Shown here: positions 34,839 to 41,992 of the stretch, in pieces | Numbering within the stretch: position 1 is the stretch's first letter | Layout of the letters: each line of letters starts with the position of its first letter | Assembly (NCBI GenBank): GCA_903915155.1 | Contig: CAIWRU010000098.1 | Coordinates: forward strand, 1-41,992 | Direction: 5' to 3' | Length of the DNA stretch: 41,992 bases | From: an uncultured Mucilaginibacter sp. | GTDB taxonomy: Bacteria > Bacteroidota > Bacteroidia > Sphingobacteriales > Sphingobacteriaceae | Translations under genes and position numbers: made by a program | Notes under the pieces: generated by a model | Told to the model about the DNA's origin: nothing | The model's database searches: none | The model's input: only the letters and a program-made list of their open reading frames with translations

Positions 34839-35011
34839 TTACTTTTGGCTTGATCCAAAAGTAACCAAAAGATCAAGACAACAAGGATGCTTCCACCCGC
34901 CCTGCCGGTTCTTAACGCTTTTTTTTCGTTAACCGGTGCTTGGCGCACCTATTAACATGCAAAAAAGCTAAACCGTCATTCCCGCCATACGCCCGGCCCG
35001 CCCTTGTTGTC
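34839..35011. repeat. Nested palindromic repeat downstream of recQ
   Basis: Three inverted pairs are visible: TTACTTTTGG / CCAAAAGTAA (34839-34848 and 34855-34864), TTAACG / CGTTAA around a run of T (about 34914-34934), and GACAACAAGG / CCTTGTTGTC (34877-34886 and 35002-35011) enclosing the middle one. This mix of nested arms looks like a dispersed element. The first hairpin could also help end recQ transcription. The remainder of the 453-base gap up to 35255 is AT-rich and shows no gene; it should contain the promoter of the next gene. Confidence 0.6.
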
Positions 35012-35255
35012 ATTTGGCAAACGCTCTTTTTTGCTGTTGCTTTTCGTGTTCCATCTTCAAATCAGCACATTCTCAAATTTTCAAATCAATTTTCCTTCCC
35101 ATTTCACCGATGTTTTTTCAAGGTTTACCGAGATAAACAGGGCGTACATCTATTAGGAGCTATATAGGTGTAACGTTAGTTGGGGTTGCAATGTCTTATG
35201 GTTGTATTTAATGAAATAACAATACAAACAATTGACAATCAAAAAAATAAAGATC

Positions 35256-35861
35256 ATGAAAACTCAAGTAATAACCATCGCCGCTATAATAGCCTTAGCC
35301 TTTGGAACCGTAAATGTAAACGCTGCCACAAAACATAATGCAGCCACCGTGTTAGAAAACGTAAGCAAAATCAATAACATCGAAGTACACGGAAATGTAC
35401 AGGTGTATGTATCTGACGGCCCTGCCGACCAGGTGAAAGTGTACAACGATTACTATGCAGAAAATGCCTTAGTACAAAGCCAAAACGGTACCTTACGTAT
35501 ATCATCATACAAAGCCGAAAAATTGGTAGTATGGGTAACCGTAAACGAATTAAAAAGCATAAACGCTTATGACAACGCCGAAGTAAGCTCATTTGGTAAA
35601 CTTGCCGAAATTGAACTTAACGTGAACCTGTTCGACAAAGCAACAGCCACTCTTAATATCGACTCATATACTGCCGATGTAAACGTGAACGACCACGCTA
35701 AAGCTACTCTTACAGGTGCCGCCAGCGAATGTAACTTAACTTACGCACAGGCTGCTACTGTAAACCATGTAAGCTTTACCGCCGATCACTTAAACAAAGC
35801 GGCAAAGAAAGAAGCTAAAAGAAGCGAGTTAGACGAAATGGTTGCATTAGCTAACTTATAA
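35256..35861 (+). CDS. Exported GIN-domain (DUF2807) protein
   Basis: A 201-residue exported protein. I chose the ATG at 35256 because the signal peptide KTQVITIAAIIALAFGTVNVNA begins there; the frame extends 24 bases upstream only from a TTG. The mature part is a beta-helix-like GIN domain: NINNIEVHGNVQVYVSDGP, VYNDYYAENALVQSQNGTLRISS, NELKSINAYDNAEVSSFG, and repeated short strands. It ends in a charged helix (NKAAKKEAKRSELDEMVAL). GIN proteins are widespread in Bacteroidota and thought to act at the cell surface, perhaps in adhesion; no activity is proven. A second GIN gene follows. Confidence 0.82.
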   Translation: MKTQVITIAAIIALAFGTVNVNAATKHNAATVLENVSKINNIEVHGNVQVYVSDGPADQVKVYNDYYAENALVQSQNGTLRISSYKAEKLVVWVTVNELKSINAYDNAEVSSFGKLAEIELNVNLFDKATATLNIDSYTADVNVNDHAKATLTGAASECNLTYAQAATVNHVSFTADHLNKAAKKEAKRSELDEMVALANL

Positions 35862-35907
35862 TATCCACACCCTTCAGACTTTTGCAAAAGTTCCATCATA
35901 TAACGCG

Positions 35908-35937
35908 AGCTGCGACCTACGGGCCGCAGCTTTTTTT
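35908..35937 (+). terminator. Terminator after the first GIN gene
   Basis: AGCTGCG (35908-35914) pairs with CGCAGCT (35925-35931) over a 10-base loop, followed by a run of T to 35937. This indicates that the two GIN genes are separate transcription units. Confidence 0.8.
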
Positions 35938-36002
35938 CTGTTTAATGTAACCGTAGTTGTATATTAGTTGTCAAATCCCAAAAAAAACTTAATCTATATA
36001 TT

Positions 36003-36725
36003 ATGAAAAAGCTTCACTTAAATATTTTATTGATACTTGCTTTTGTTGCAGGCACGGCCTTATCGGCATGTGATATGGCTCGCTGTGTGCACGGTTCCGG
36101 CAACAAGATAACCGAAAACCGCAAGGTGAATGACTTTACCAGGATAAAAGTCGATGGTGATTTTAAAATTATTTTAAAGCAGGACAGCTCGCTTACCTTG
36201 AACATTAATGCCGATGATAACATAATGAAGATCATTGAAACAAATGTTAGCGGCGGCAGGCTGCATATCCATACCAAACAGCACATTTGCAGCGGCGGAG
36301 AAATAACTATAACCATTGGTGTGCATAACCTGAAAGGGCTTAAAGCATCGGGCGGTAATGAAGTATCATCCGACGGAAACATAAAAGTTAAGGATATAAA
36401 CTTTGACCTGGCCGGGGCCAGCAAATTAACGCTCGACCTTAACGCCAACAATGTTACTACGAGCGGCAGTGGCGCTACCGAAATGAATTTAAAAGGGCAG
36501 GCTACATCGCACAGCATTAACATGAGCGGCGTAGGCAAATTAAACGCGTTTGATTTTGTTGTAGGCAGTTGTGATATTGAATCATCGGGTGCAAGTGATT
36601 GTAAGGTTAACGTGCTGCAAACATTAAAAATAAGCAGTAGCGGCGCCACGTCAGTAAAATATAAAGGCCACCCAAGTATAACACAGGATAAATCGGGCGC
36701 ATTATCAGTTGAGCCGGCAGATTAA
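36003..36725 (+). CDS. GIN-domain (DUF2807) lipoprotein
   Basis: A 240-residue protein with a lipoprotein-type N terminus (LILAFVAGTALSAC, Cys22) and a GIN domain (PF10988 type): VNDFTRIKVDGDFKIILKQD, GGRLHIHTKQHICSGGEITITIGVHNLKGLKASGG and repeated Ser/Gly/Ala-rich strands such as TTSGSGATEMNLKG and SSGASDCKVNV that fold as a right-handed beta helix. It is likely anchored in the outer membrane or facing the periplasm. Function is unknown. It follows a first GIN gene, from which it is clearly distinct in sequence, so the pair is an old duplication or a functional set. Confidence 0.85.
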   Translation: MKKLHLNILLILAFVAGTALSACDMARCVHGSGNKITENRKVNDFTRIKVDGDFKIILKQDSSLTLNINADDNIMKIIETNVSGGRLHIHTKQHICSGGEITITIGVHNLKGLKASGGNEVSSDGNIKVKDINFDLAGASKLTLDLNANNVTTSGSGATEMNLKGQATSHSINMSGVGKLNAFDFVVGSCDIESSGASDCKVNVLQTLKISSSGATSVKYKGHPSITQDKSGALSVEPAD

Positions 36726-36751
36726 GTAAAGGCTAAAAAATAATTGCATAG

Positions 36752-36777
36752 GGTCGGGGTTTATCCCGGCCTTTTTT
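36752..36777 (+). terminator. Terminator after the GIN lipoprotein gene
   Basis: GGTCGGG (36752-36758) pairs with CCCGGCC (36765-36771) through one G-U pair and is followed by six T. It is a good intrinsic terminator. Confidence 0.8.
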
Positions 36778-36801
36778 GTTTTAAAAAGATGCGTTAAGTG
36801 C

Positions 36802-36831
36802 TTGTAAATTAAATTGAAACGATTATTTTTA
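36802..36831 (+). promoter_or_regulatory. Promoter for the cytochrome c gene
   Basis: TTG (36802-36804), exactly 19 bases, then TATTTTTA (36824-36831), close to the Bacteroidota consensus and with the same spacing as the pheA promoter. The start codon of the cytochrome follows 28 bases later. Confidence 0.45.
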
Positions 36832-36859
36832 CGTAACCTTTAACAATTTCTTATCCCGC

Positions 36860-37852
36860 ATGAAAAAATTTGGCAAATGGGCTGCCTACGTGGTTGTCTC
36901 ATTCATCCTGCTTGTAATTATTGTTGTTTCGTATGTTGTTTTAGCGCTGCCTAATGTGGGCAAGCCCGAAATTATTGCCATAGCTATAACGCCCGAACGT
37001 GTGGCAAGGGGTGAATACCTGGCTAATCATGTCACCGTATGCACCGATTGCCACTCCAAGCGCGACTGGACAGTATTTGCCGCGCCTCTTGTACCGGGCA
37101 CTCTTGGCGGCGGCGGAGAGAAGTTTGATGCCAGCGTTGGTTTTCCCGGCGATGTTGAAGTGCCGAATATCACCCCATATAATTTAAAAAACTGGACAGA
37201 CGGCGAGATATTCAGGGCGATAACCTGCGGGGTAGAAAAGGATGGCAAAGCTATATTCCCGCTGATGCCGTGGCCTTTTTACGCGAAGATGGACAGGGAA
37301 GATCTGTACTCGATTATAGCATATATCCGCACACTTAATCCTATTAAGGCCGATCGGCAGGCCAGTACGCTTAGCTTCCCGTTGAACATACTGGTGCATA
37401 CGATGCCCGGCAAAGCAACACTCGGAACCAAACCGGATGAGCATGATATGCTTAAATATGGCGCTTACCTGGTAAATGCCGCCGCCTGCTTTGAATGCCA
37501 CACCGATGTAGATAAAGGCACGCCACTGCCAGGTATGGATTTTGCCGGAGGCCGCGAATTTGGCGTGCCCGGAGGAAAGATACATTCGGCCAATATTACC
37601 CCCGACAAAACTACCGGTATAGGATCATGGACGAAAGACCAGTTTATACAGCACTTCAGGCACTATGCAGACGCTGCTCTTAAACCAACCCACGTAAATA
37701 CAGGCGAATTCCAAACCATTATGCCGTGGTATGCTTACGGGAAAATGAAGCAAAGTGACCTTGAAGCGATATATACTTATTTAAGAACGGTTAAGCCGGT
37801 TGAGCATAAGTTTGTGAAGTTTGTGTCGAATAGTGAGGTGGCGGCAAATTAA
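36860..37852 (+). CDS. Membrane-anchored diheme cytochrome c
   Basis: A 330-residue protein with an N-terminal membrane anchor (AAYVVVSFILLVIIVVSYVVLAL, about 8-30) and two class I cytochrome c domains in the periplasm. Heme-binding motifs are CTDCH (61-65) and CFECH (210-214). Likely axial methionines lie in PLMPWPFYAKM and TIMPWYAYGKM, each in the second half of its domain. The arrangement resembles the diheme subunits that carry electrons from periplasmic dehydrogenases to terminal oxidases. No dehydrogenase gene is adjacent, so the electron donor is unknown. Confidence 0.9.
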   Translation: MKKFGKWAAYVVVSFILLVIIVVSYVVLALPNVGKPEIIAIAITPERVARGEYLANHVTVCTDCHSKRDWTVFAAPLVPGTLGGGGEKFDASVGFPGDVEVPNITPYNLKNWTDGEIFRAITCGVEKDGKAIFPLMPWPFYAKMDREDLYSIIAYIRTLNPIKADRQASTLSFPLNILVHTMPGKATLGTKPDEHDMLKYGAYLVNAAACFECHTDVDKGTPLPGMDFAGGREFGVPGGKIHSANITPDKTTGIGSWTKDQFIQHFRHYADAALKPTHVNTGEFQTIMPWYAYGKMKQSDLEAIYTYLRTVKPVEHKFVKFVSNSEVAAN

Positions 37853-37853
37853 A

Positions 37854-37946
37854 TCTGAACCATGATTTGTGGGATTTAAGAATTCTCATGATTTAATAAC
37901 TGTGGGCATCCTGTTCATCTTTTAATCAGGAAAATCATGGTTCAGA
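37854..37946. repeat. Dispersed palindrome, TCTGAACCATGATTT family
   Basis: Terminal arms TCTGAACCATGATTT (37854-37868) and AAATCATGGTTCAGA (37932-37946) are perfect 15-bp inverted repeats around an AT-rich core containing GGGATTTAAG and ATCCTGTTCATC. It begins at the stop codon of the cytochrome gene. A related half-copy lies at 28737-28780. It resembles a non-coding mobile repeat. Confidence 0.75.
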
Positions 37947-38047
37947 CAAAAAAATGGAACTTCATTATTCATCATTCAATATTCGGTGTTCGATATTATA
38001 TTACCCATTTGATTTCAGCACTCTTCACAAATTCTTATAATTTTTCA

Positions 38048-38055
38048 TACCTTTG
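38048..38055 (+). promoter_or_regulatory. Possible -7 promoter element of tig
   Basis: TACCTTTG matches the Bacteroidota -7 consensus TAnnTTTG fully. No TTG lies at the expected distance upstream (TTC at 38024-38026 is the nearest), so the -33 element is weak. The leader to the tig start would be about 75 bases. Confidence 0.4.
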
Positions 38056-38137
38056 CGCCTCTAAAAATGGTGTGGTTGGCATTGCTATTGATACTATACC
38101 ACAACAGATTGAATATTAATTACCCGCAAAAAAAGAT

Positions 38138-39502
38138 ATGAATATTTCACAGGAAAAAATTGATAACCTGAACGCAGTTCTGAAAATTAACATCGACCCT
38201 GCAGATTACACGCCACGTGTTGATAAAGCCATTAAAGATCAGGCTAAAAAAGCTAAGATACCAGGGTTCCGTCCGGGTATGGTGCCGCCGTCGCACATTA
38301 AGCGTATGTATGGTAAAAGTATATTGGTTGATGAGATAAATAACTTATTGTCAGATACTTTAAATAAATATATCGAAGATGAGAAGTTAGAGGTACTGGG
38401 CCAGCCGTTGCCAAAAACCGGTGAAGATAACAAAGAATATAACTGGGATTTTGCCGACAACTTTGAGTTTAATTACGAAGTTGGTTTGGCGCCTGAGTTT
38501 GATATAGCCTTTTCGGCCAAAGATAAACTGACCGATTATGTAATAAAAGTTGATGACGAAACTTTAGAAAGCCGCATCAAAAATATCCGTAAAAGCTATG
38601 GCAAAATGACAAATCCTGACGTATCGGCAGACGATGATGTACTTTATGCCGAATTAGTACAGCTTTCGCCGGATGGTTCTGTTTTTGAGGACGGGATAAG
38701 CAATACCACATCGGTAAGATTAGATCAGGTACAGGATGAGAAAGTGAAAAAATCACTGATCGGCCTGAAAAAAGATGATGTGGTAACGCTGGATGTTCAG
38801 AAAGCTTATAACAATGACGCGACTCGCATCGCGGCCATTTTAAAGATCGACGAAGACACAGCGGCTGATTTAAAGTCGAATTTCCAATTAACGGTTAAAA
38901 ATGTGAACCGTTTAGCGGAAGCCGACCTGGACCAGGAGTTCTTTGACAAATTATTTGGTGAAGGTGTAGTAACTGACGAAGCAGGCTTCAGAGCTAAAAT
39001 TACTGAAGAGCTGGAATCGATGATGGTACAGGACAGCGAGCGCAAGCTACAGGACGAAATTTACCATTATGCTATTGACAAGGTGAAGTTTGATTTACCC
39101 GACGAGTTTTTAAAACGCTGGCTAAGGGCCACAAACGAAAAACTAAGCGAGGATGAATTGCAGGGTGGCTATAATGATTTCGCTCAGAACCTGAAATGGA
39201 CACTGATCGAGAACAAGATCATAAAGGATAACAACATCGATATAAAATACGACGAGGTTTTTGCCCTTGCTAAGCAGCGTTTGGCACAACAGTTCCAGAT
39301 GTACAGTCCGCAGCCTATTGCTGAGGATCAGTTAGCGCAGTACACTGTTCAGTATCTACAGAATAAAGAAAATGCCAACAAAATATTCGAAGAGCTAAAG
39401 GCGCTTAAGGTATTTGATTACGTTAAAAGCGTTGTTACTTTAGATAAAAAGGATATAGGCTTTACTGATTTTAACAAATTGGTAGCTGAGCATAAGCATT
39501 AA
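38138..39502 (+). CDS. tig: Trigger factor
   Basis: A 454-residue trigger factor, the chaperone that meets nascent chains at the ribosome exit. The N-terminal ribosome-binding domain has the signature IPGFRPGMVPPSHIKRMYG. The middle domain (about 150-260), which has FKBP-type prolyl isomerase activity in E. coli, is divergent here, as is usual in Bacteroidota. The C-terminal helical domain (about 260-454) forms the client cradle. It precedes clpP and clpX, the widely conserved tig-clpP-clpX order, but a terminator separates it from clpP. Confidence 0.94.
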   Translation: MNISQEKIDNLNAVLKINIDPADYTPRVDKAIKDQAKKAKIPGFRPGMVPPSHIKRMYGKSILVDEINNLLSDTLNKYIEDEKLEVLGQPLPKTGEDNKEYNWDFADNFEFNYEVGLAPEFDIAFSAKDKLTDYVIKVDDETLESRIKNIRKSYGKMTNPDVSADDDVLYAELVQLSPDGSVFEDGISNTTSVRLDQVQDEKVKKSLIGLKKDDVVTLDVQKAYNNDATRIAAILKIDEDTAADLKSNFQLTVKNVNRLAEADLDQEFFDKLFGEGVVTDEAGFRAKITEELESMMVQDSERKLQDEIYHYAIDKVKFDLPDEFLKRWLRATNEKLSEDELQGGYNDFAQNLKWTLIENKIIKDNNIDIKYDEVFALAKQRLAQQFQMYSPQPIAEDQLAQYTVQYLQNKENANKIFEELKALKVFDYVKSVVTLDKKDIGFTDFNKLVAEHKH

Positions 39503-39566
39503 TATTTTAGTACTTAGTAGCTAGTATCAAGTATCAAGACAAAAAATACTTGCATATAGATTATCA

Positions 39567-39604
39567 CCAAAAGCAACTCGTTAAAGTTGCTTTTGGCGTT
39601 TTTT
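39567..39604 (+). terminator. Terminator after tig
   Basis: CCAAAAGCAACT (39567-39578) and AGTTGCTTTTGG (39585-39596) form a perfect 12-bp stem with a 6-base loop, followed by a run of six T (39599-39604). Confidence 0.85.
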
Positions 39605-39611
39605 AGCCGCA

Positions 39612-39717
39612 TGTCATTTCGAACGTAGAGAGAAATCTTATAAAAGATGATTAGTAGGATGTCTTGCTGGGAAGCAAGGCGTATAAGATTTCTCCTCGTA
39701 CCTCGTTCGAAATGACA
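39612..39717. repeat. Dispersed palindrome, TGTCATTTCGA family
   Basis: Three nested perfect stems: TGTCATTTCGAACG / CGTTCGAAATGACA (39612-39625 and 39704-39717), GAGAAATCTTATA / TATAAGATTTCTC (39630-39642 and 39682-39694), and CTTGCT / AGCAAG in the centre. Its ends and core match the element at 12776-12926. It sits between the tig terminator and clpP and carries no gene. Confidence 0.8.
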
Positions 39718-39842
39718 GATTGGATTTGAGCTTTCACCAAAAATTTACTTTAGAAAAACTTTATGGTTCAAATCTTATTGAAGTAAAAACTATATTTAGG
39801 GCGATTAAGCCCAGTAAACATTAACAAGGAAAAATAACAATC

Positions 39843-40577
39843 ATGGACAGTATTGATAAAAATGAATTCAGAAAATACGCTGTTAAACATCACCGCATTA
39901 ACAGTTTACAAGTAGATAAATATATCTCAAACTTTGACCGTAACCGTATGGCAAGCGGTATTGCTACCAATTTGCCAATGGATTATACGCCTTATATTAT
40001 TGAGGAACGCCAGCTGAACATTTCACAATTGGATGTATTCTCCCGTTTAATGATGGATCGTATTATTTTCCTGGGAGATCCTATTTATGATCAGAATGCA
40101 AACGTTATCCAGGCACAGTTGTTATTCCTTCAATCGGCAGATTCAAAACGCGATATTCAGCTTTATATCAACTCGCCGGGAGGTTCAGTTTACGCCGGGC
40201 TGGGTATTTATGATACCATGCAGCTGATATCAAATGATGTGGCTACCATCTGTACCGGTATGGCCGCTTCAATGGGCGCTGTATTGTTATGTGCCGGTGC
40301 CGAAGGCAAAAGAGCTGCTTTACCACATTCAAGGGTGATGATACACCAGCCATCGGGCGGTGCACAGGGACAGCAATCGGATATCGAGATATCTTATCAC
40401 GAAATAACCAAGCTGAAAAAAGAATTATACCAGATCATTGCCGATCATAGCGGTGCATCGTTTGAAAAGGTTGAAAAATCATCAGACCGTGACTACTGGA
40501 TGATTGCCGAAGAAGCAAAAGAATTTGGTATGGTTGACGAGATTTTACGCGGCAACGGTAAAGCCAGTAAACAATAA
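39843..40577 (+). CDS. clpP: ATP-dependent Clp protease proteolytic subunit
   Basis: A 244-residue ClpP serine protease. The catalytic triad can be assigned: Ser143 (TGMAASMGAV), His168 (MIHQPSGG) and Asp217 (SSDRDYW), at the same spacing as in E. coli. About 45 residues precede the conserved start region (DYTPYIIEERQLN), an N-terminal extension usual in Bacteroidota. ClpP forms tetradecamers that degrade proteins unfolded by ClpX, encoded next. TTTG-N17-TACTTTAG (39725-39753) is a weak promoter candidate. Confidence 0.96.
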   Translation: MDSIDKNEFRKYAVKHHRINSLQVDKYISNFDRNRMASGIATNLPMDYTPYIIEERQLNISQLDVFSRLMMDRIIFLGDPIYDQNANVIQAQLLFLQSADSKRDIQLYINSPGGSVYAGLGIYDTMQLISNDVATICTGMAASMGAVLLCAGAEGKRAALPHSRVMIHQPSGGAQGQQSDIEISYHEITKLKKELYQIIADHSGASFEKVEKSSDRDYWMIAEEAKEFGMVDEILRGNGKASKQ

Positions 40578-40583
40578 ATAGGT

Positions 40584-40675
40584 AATTTGTTGATTTAGTG
40601 AGTGGTTAATTAAATGAACGGTTGGTTAAATAACTAATACCCCGGTTAGCTAATCAACCACTCACTACAACAATT
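40584..40675. repeat. Inverted repeat between clpP and clpX
   Basis: TAGTGAGTGGTT (40596-40607) and AACCACTCACTA (40656-40667) are perfect 12-bp arms, extended outward by AATTTGTTG and CAACAATT. The centre is AT-rich with GGTTAGCTAAT-like words. It could weakly reduce readthrough into clpX or be a dispersed repeat; no T tract follows. Confidence 0.6.
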
Positions 40676-40725
40676 TCGTATTTTAATTGTATTTAGTTAA
40701 ATTTGATAAACAAAAGCGAATTTTG

Positions 40726-41964
40726 ATGAATAAGAACAGCAAGGAAATAAGGTGTTCATTTTGCGGCGCAGGTAAGCAGGATTCCCTTATGCTGATAGCC
40801 GGGCTTGATGCACACATTTGTGATAAATGTGTGAACCAGGCTAACGAGATATTGGCCGAAGAGCTGAAAGTGCGCAAGGTGAAAACTTCTCCTTCAACCC
40901 CCGGCATATTAAAACCTGCCGAAATAAAAGGCCATTTGGACCAATATGTTATTGGCCAGGACGACGCCAAAAAAATACTATCCGTAGCCGTTTACAACCA
41001 TTACAAACGCCTTAACCAGCGTATTGATAAGGATGAGGTGGAGATAGAAAAATCGAACATTATAATGGTTGGCGAAACCGGTACGGGTAAAACTTTACTG
41101 GCAAAAACGCTGGCTAAAATATTAAATGTGCCTTTTTGCATTTGCGATGCCACCGTATTAACCGAAGCCGGTTACGTGGGCGAAGATGTGGAAAGCATAC
41201 TTACCCGTTTGTTGCAAAGCGCTGATTATGATGTAGCCACTGCCGAACGCGGTATTGTTTATATTGATGAGGTTGACAAAATAGCCCGCAAGAGCGACAA
41301 CGCATCCATAACGCGCGATGTAAGTGGTGAAGGTGTGCAACAGGCTTTGTTAAAGATACTGGAAGGCACCATGGTTAACGTACCACCACAAGGTGGGCGT
41401 AAGCACCCCGACCAAAAAATGATAACCGTTAATACCAGCAACATATTATTTATATGTGGCGGGGCGTTTGACGGCATCGACCGTAAAATAGCTAACCGCC
41501 TGCGCACGCAAACCGTTGGTTACAAGCTGAAACGCGAAGACGGCGAGGTAGACATGAAGAACCTGTACAAGTACATTACACCACAGGATCTGAAATCATT
41601 CGGGTTGATACCTGAGTTGATAGGCCGTTTACCGGTGCTTACTTATCTGAATCCGCTTGACAGGGAAGCCCTGCACAATATATTGACCGAACCAAAAAAT
41701 TCACTGCTTAAACAGTACAAAAAACTGTTTGAATACGAAGGCGTGAAACTGGATTTCGATAACGAAGTGCTCGACTTTATTGTTGACAAAGCGGTTGAAT
41801 TCAAACTCGGCGCACGTGGTTTACGCTCAATATGCGAAGCGATAATGATTGACGCGATGTTTGAGTTCCCATCCAAAAAAGATGTGAAACAACTCACCGT
41901 AACGCTTGATTACGCACGCGAGAAATTCGAGAAATCAGATTTGAAGAAGTTGAAGGTAGCTTAG
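40726..41964 (+). CDS. clpX: ATP-dependent Clp protease ATP-binding subunit ClpX
   Basis: A 412-residue ClpX unfoldase. I chose the ATG at 40726; an in-frame TTG 39 bases upstream would add residues not seen in the family. The N-terminal zinc domain has CSFCGAG and ICDKC. The AAA+ domain has Walker [11 protein letters not shown], sensor and Walker B region [14 protein letters not shown], the conserved [16 protein letters not shown], and the C-terminal ELIGRLPV and [13 protein letters not shown]. It unfolds tagged proteins and feeds them to ClpP. Confidence 0.97.
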   Translation: MNKNSKEIRCSFCGAGKQDSLMLIAGLDAHICDKCVNQANEILAEELKVRKVKTSPSTPGILKPAEIKGHLDQYVIGQDDAKKILSVAVYNHYKRLNQRIDKDEVEIEKSNIIMVGETGTGKTLLAKTLAKILNVPFCICDATVLTEAGYVGEDVESILTRLLQSADYDVATAERGIVYIDEVDKIARKSDNASITRDVSGEGVQQALLKILEGTMVNVPPQGGRKHPDQKMITVNTSNILFICGGAFDGIDRKIANRLRTQTVGYKLKREDGEVDMKNLYKYITPQDLKSFGLIPELIGRLPVLTYLNPLDREALHNILTEPKNSLLKQYKKLFEYEGVKLDFDNEVLDFIVDKAVEFKLGARGLRSICEAIMIDAMFEFPSKKDVKQLTVTLDYAREKFEKSDLKKLKVA

Positions 41965-41992
41965 TTTTAAGCCAAAATTCAAAAGTAAAAAT

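Noticed and set aside
34940-35167. 75-residue reading frame after recQ
   Set aside because: It lies mostly in the palindromic repeat and has low-complexity residues without a family match.
37937-38119. 60-residue reading frame before tig
   Set aside because: It begins inside the right arm of a palindromic repeat and covers the likely tig promoter.
40441-40510. Possible loss of the ClpP catalytic Asp (EKSSDRD instead of ERDTERD)
   Set aside because: Counting from His168 with the E. coli spacing places the catalytic Asp at the second Asp, which is present as Asp217.
1-41992. CRISPR arrays, tRNA or rRNA genes, integrases and prophage
   Set aside because: No regularly spaced direct repeats, tRNA-like folds, rRNA segments, transposase or phage genes were found in the window.

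Overview
The window reads as chromosomal DNA of a Bacteroidota member, most likely a Sphingobacteriaceae such as Mucilaginibacter or Pedobacter. This is inferred from protein character (DUF2723, DUF2851, GIN-domain proteins, a ClpP with an N-terminal extension, a fused DAHP synthase/chorismate mutase), from promoters of the TTG-N19-TAnnTTTR kind, from weak or absent Shine-Dalgarno sequences, and from many dispersed intergenic palindromes. No rRNA, tRNA, CRISPR array, integrase or intact insertion sequence was seen.

Layout. 1-6.9 kb: a large DUF2723 membrane protein (+), then on the minus strand a PAS histidine kinase, a DUF2383 four-helix gene broken by a 1-base frameshift, and an NRAMP-related metal transporter. 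7.3-11.3 kb: a tight plus-strand operon of kaiC, two tandem kaiB genes and a PAS histidine kinase, closed by a bidirectional hairpin. 11.4-14.7 kb: a C-terminal remnant of a TonB-dependent receptor, a crotonase-family enzyme, a cbpA/cbpM chaperone pair and a DUF1493 protein. 14.9-21.4 kb (minus strand): an aromatic amino acid operon read as attenuator, pheA, DAHP synthase/chorismate mutase, aroA, aroC, followed by DUF2851, a 37-residue membrane peptide and a PspC protein. 21.5-28.7 kb: a TlpA-like redoxin with a DUF3738/TIGR03435-like tail, nagA-nagB, an NTF2-like protein, an S4-aroB-sterol desaturase operon, and proline dehydrogenase. 28.8-38 kb: a beta-propeller/amidohydrolase, a small lipoprotein, RecQ, two GIN-domain adhesin-like proteins, and a diheme cytochrome c. 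38.1-42 kb: trigger factor, clpP and clpX, a conserved protein-quality-control block.

The strongest points for follow-up are: (1) a complete transcription attenuator in front of pheA, with a 21-residue leader peptide carrying eight Phe/Tyr codons, mutually exclusive hairpins and a matching promoter; (2) aroA modified twice by repeat DNA, once by an in-frame palindrome adding about 26 residues and once by another repeat that supplies its last residues and stop codon and runs up to the aroC start; (3) the kaiC-kaiB-kaiB-histidine kinase operon, a clock-like signalling module with no kaiA; and (4) several families of dispersed palindromes placed next to stop codons, promoters and terminators.
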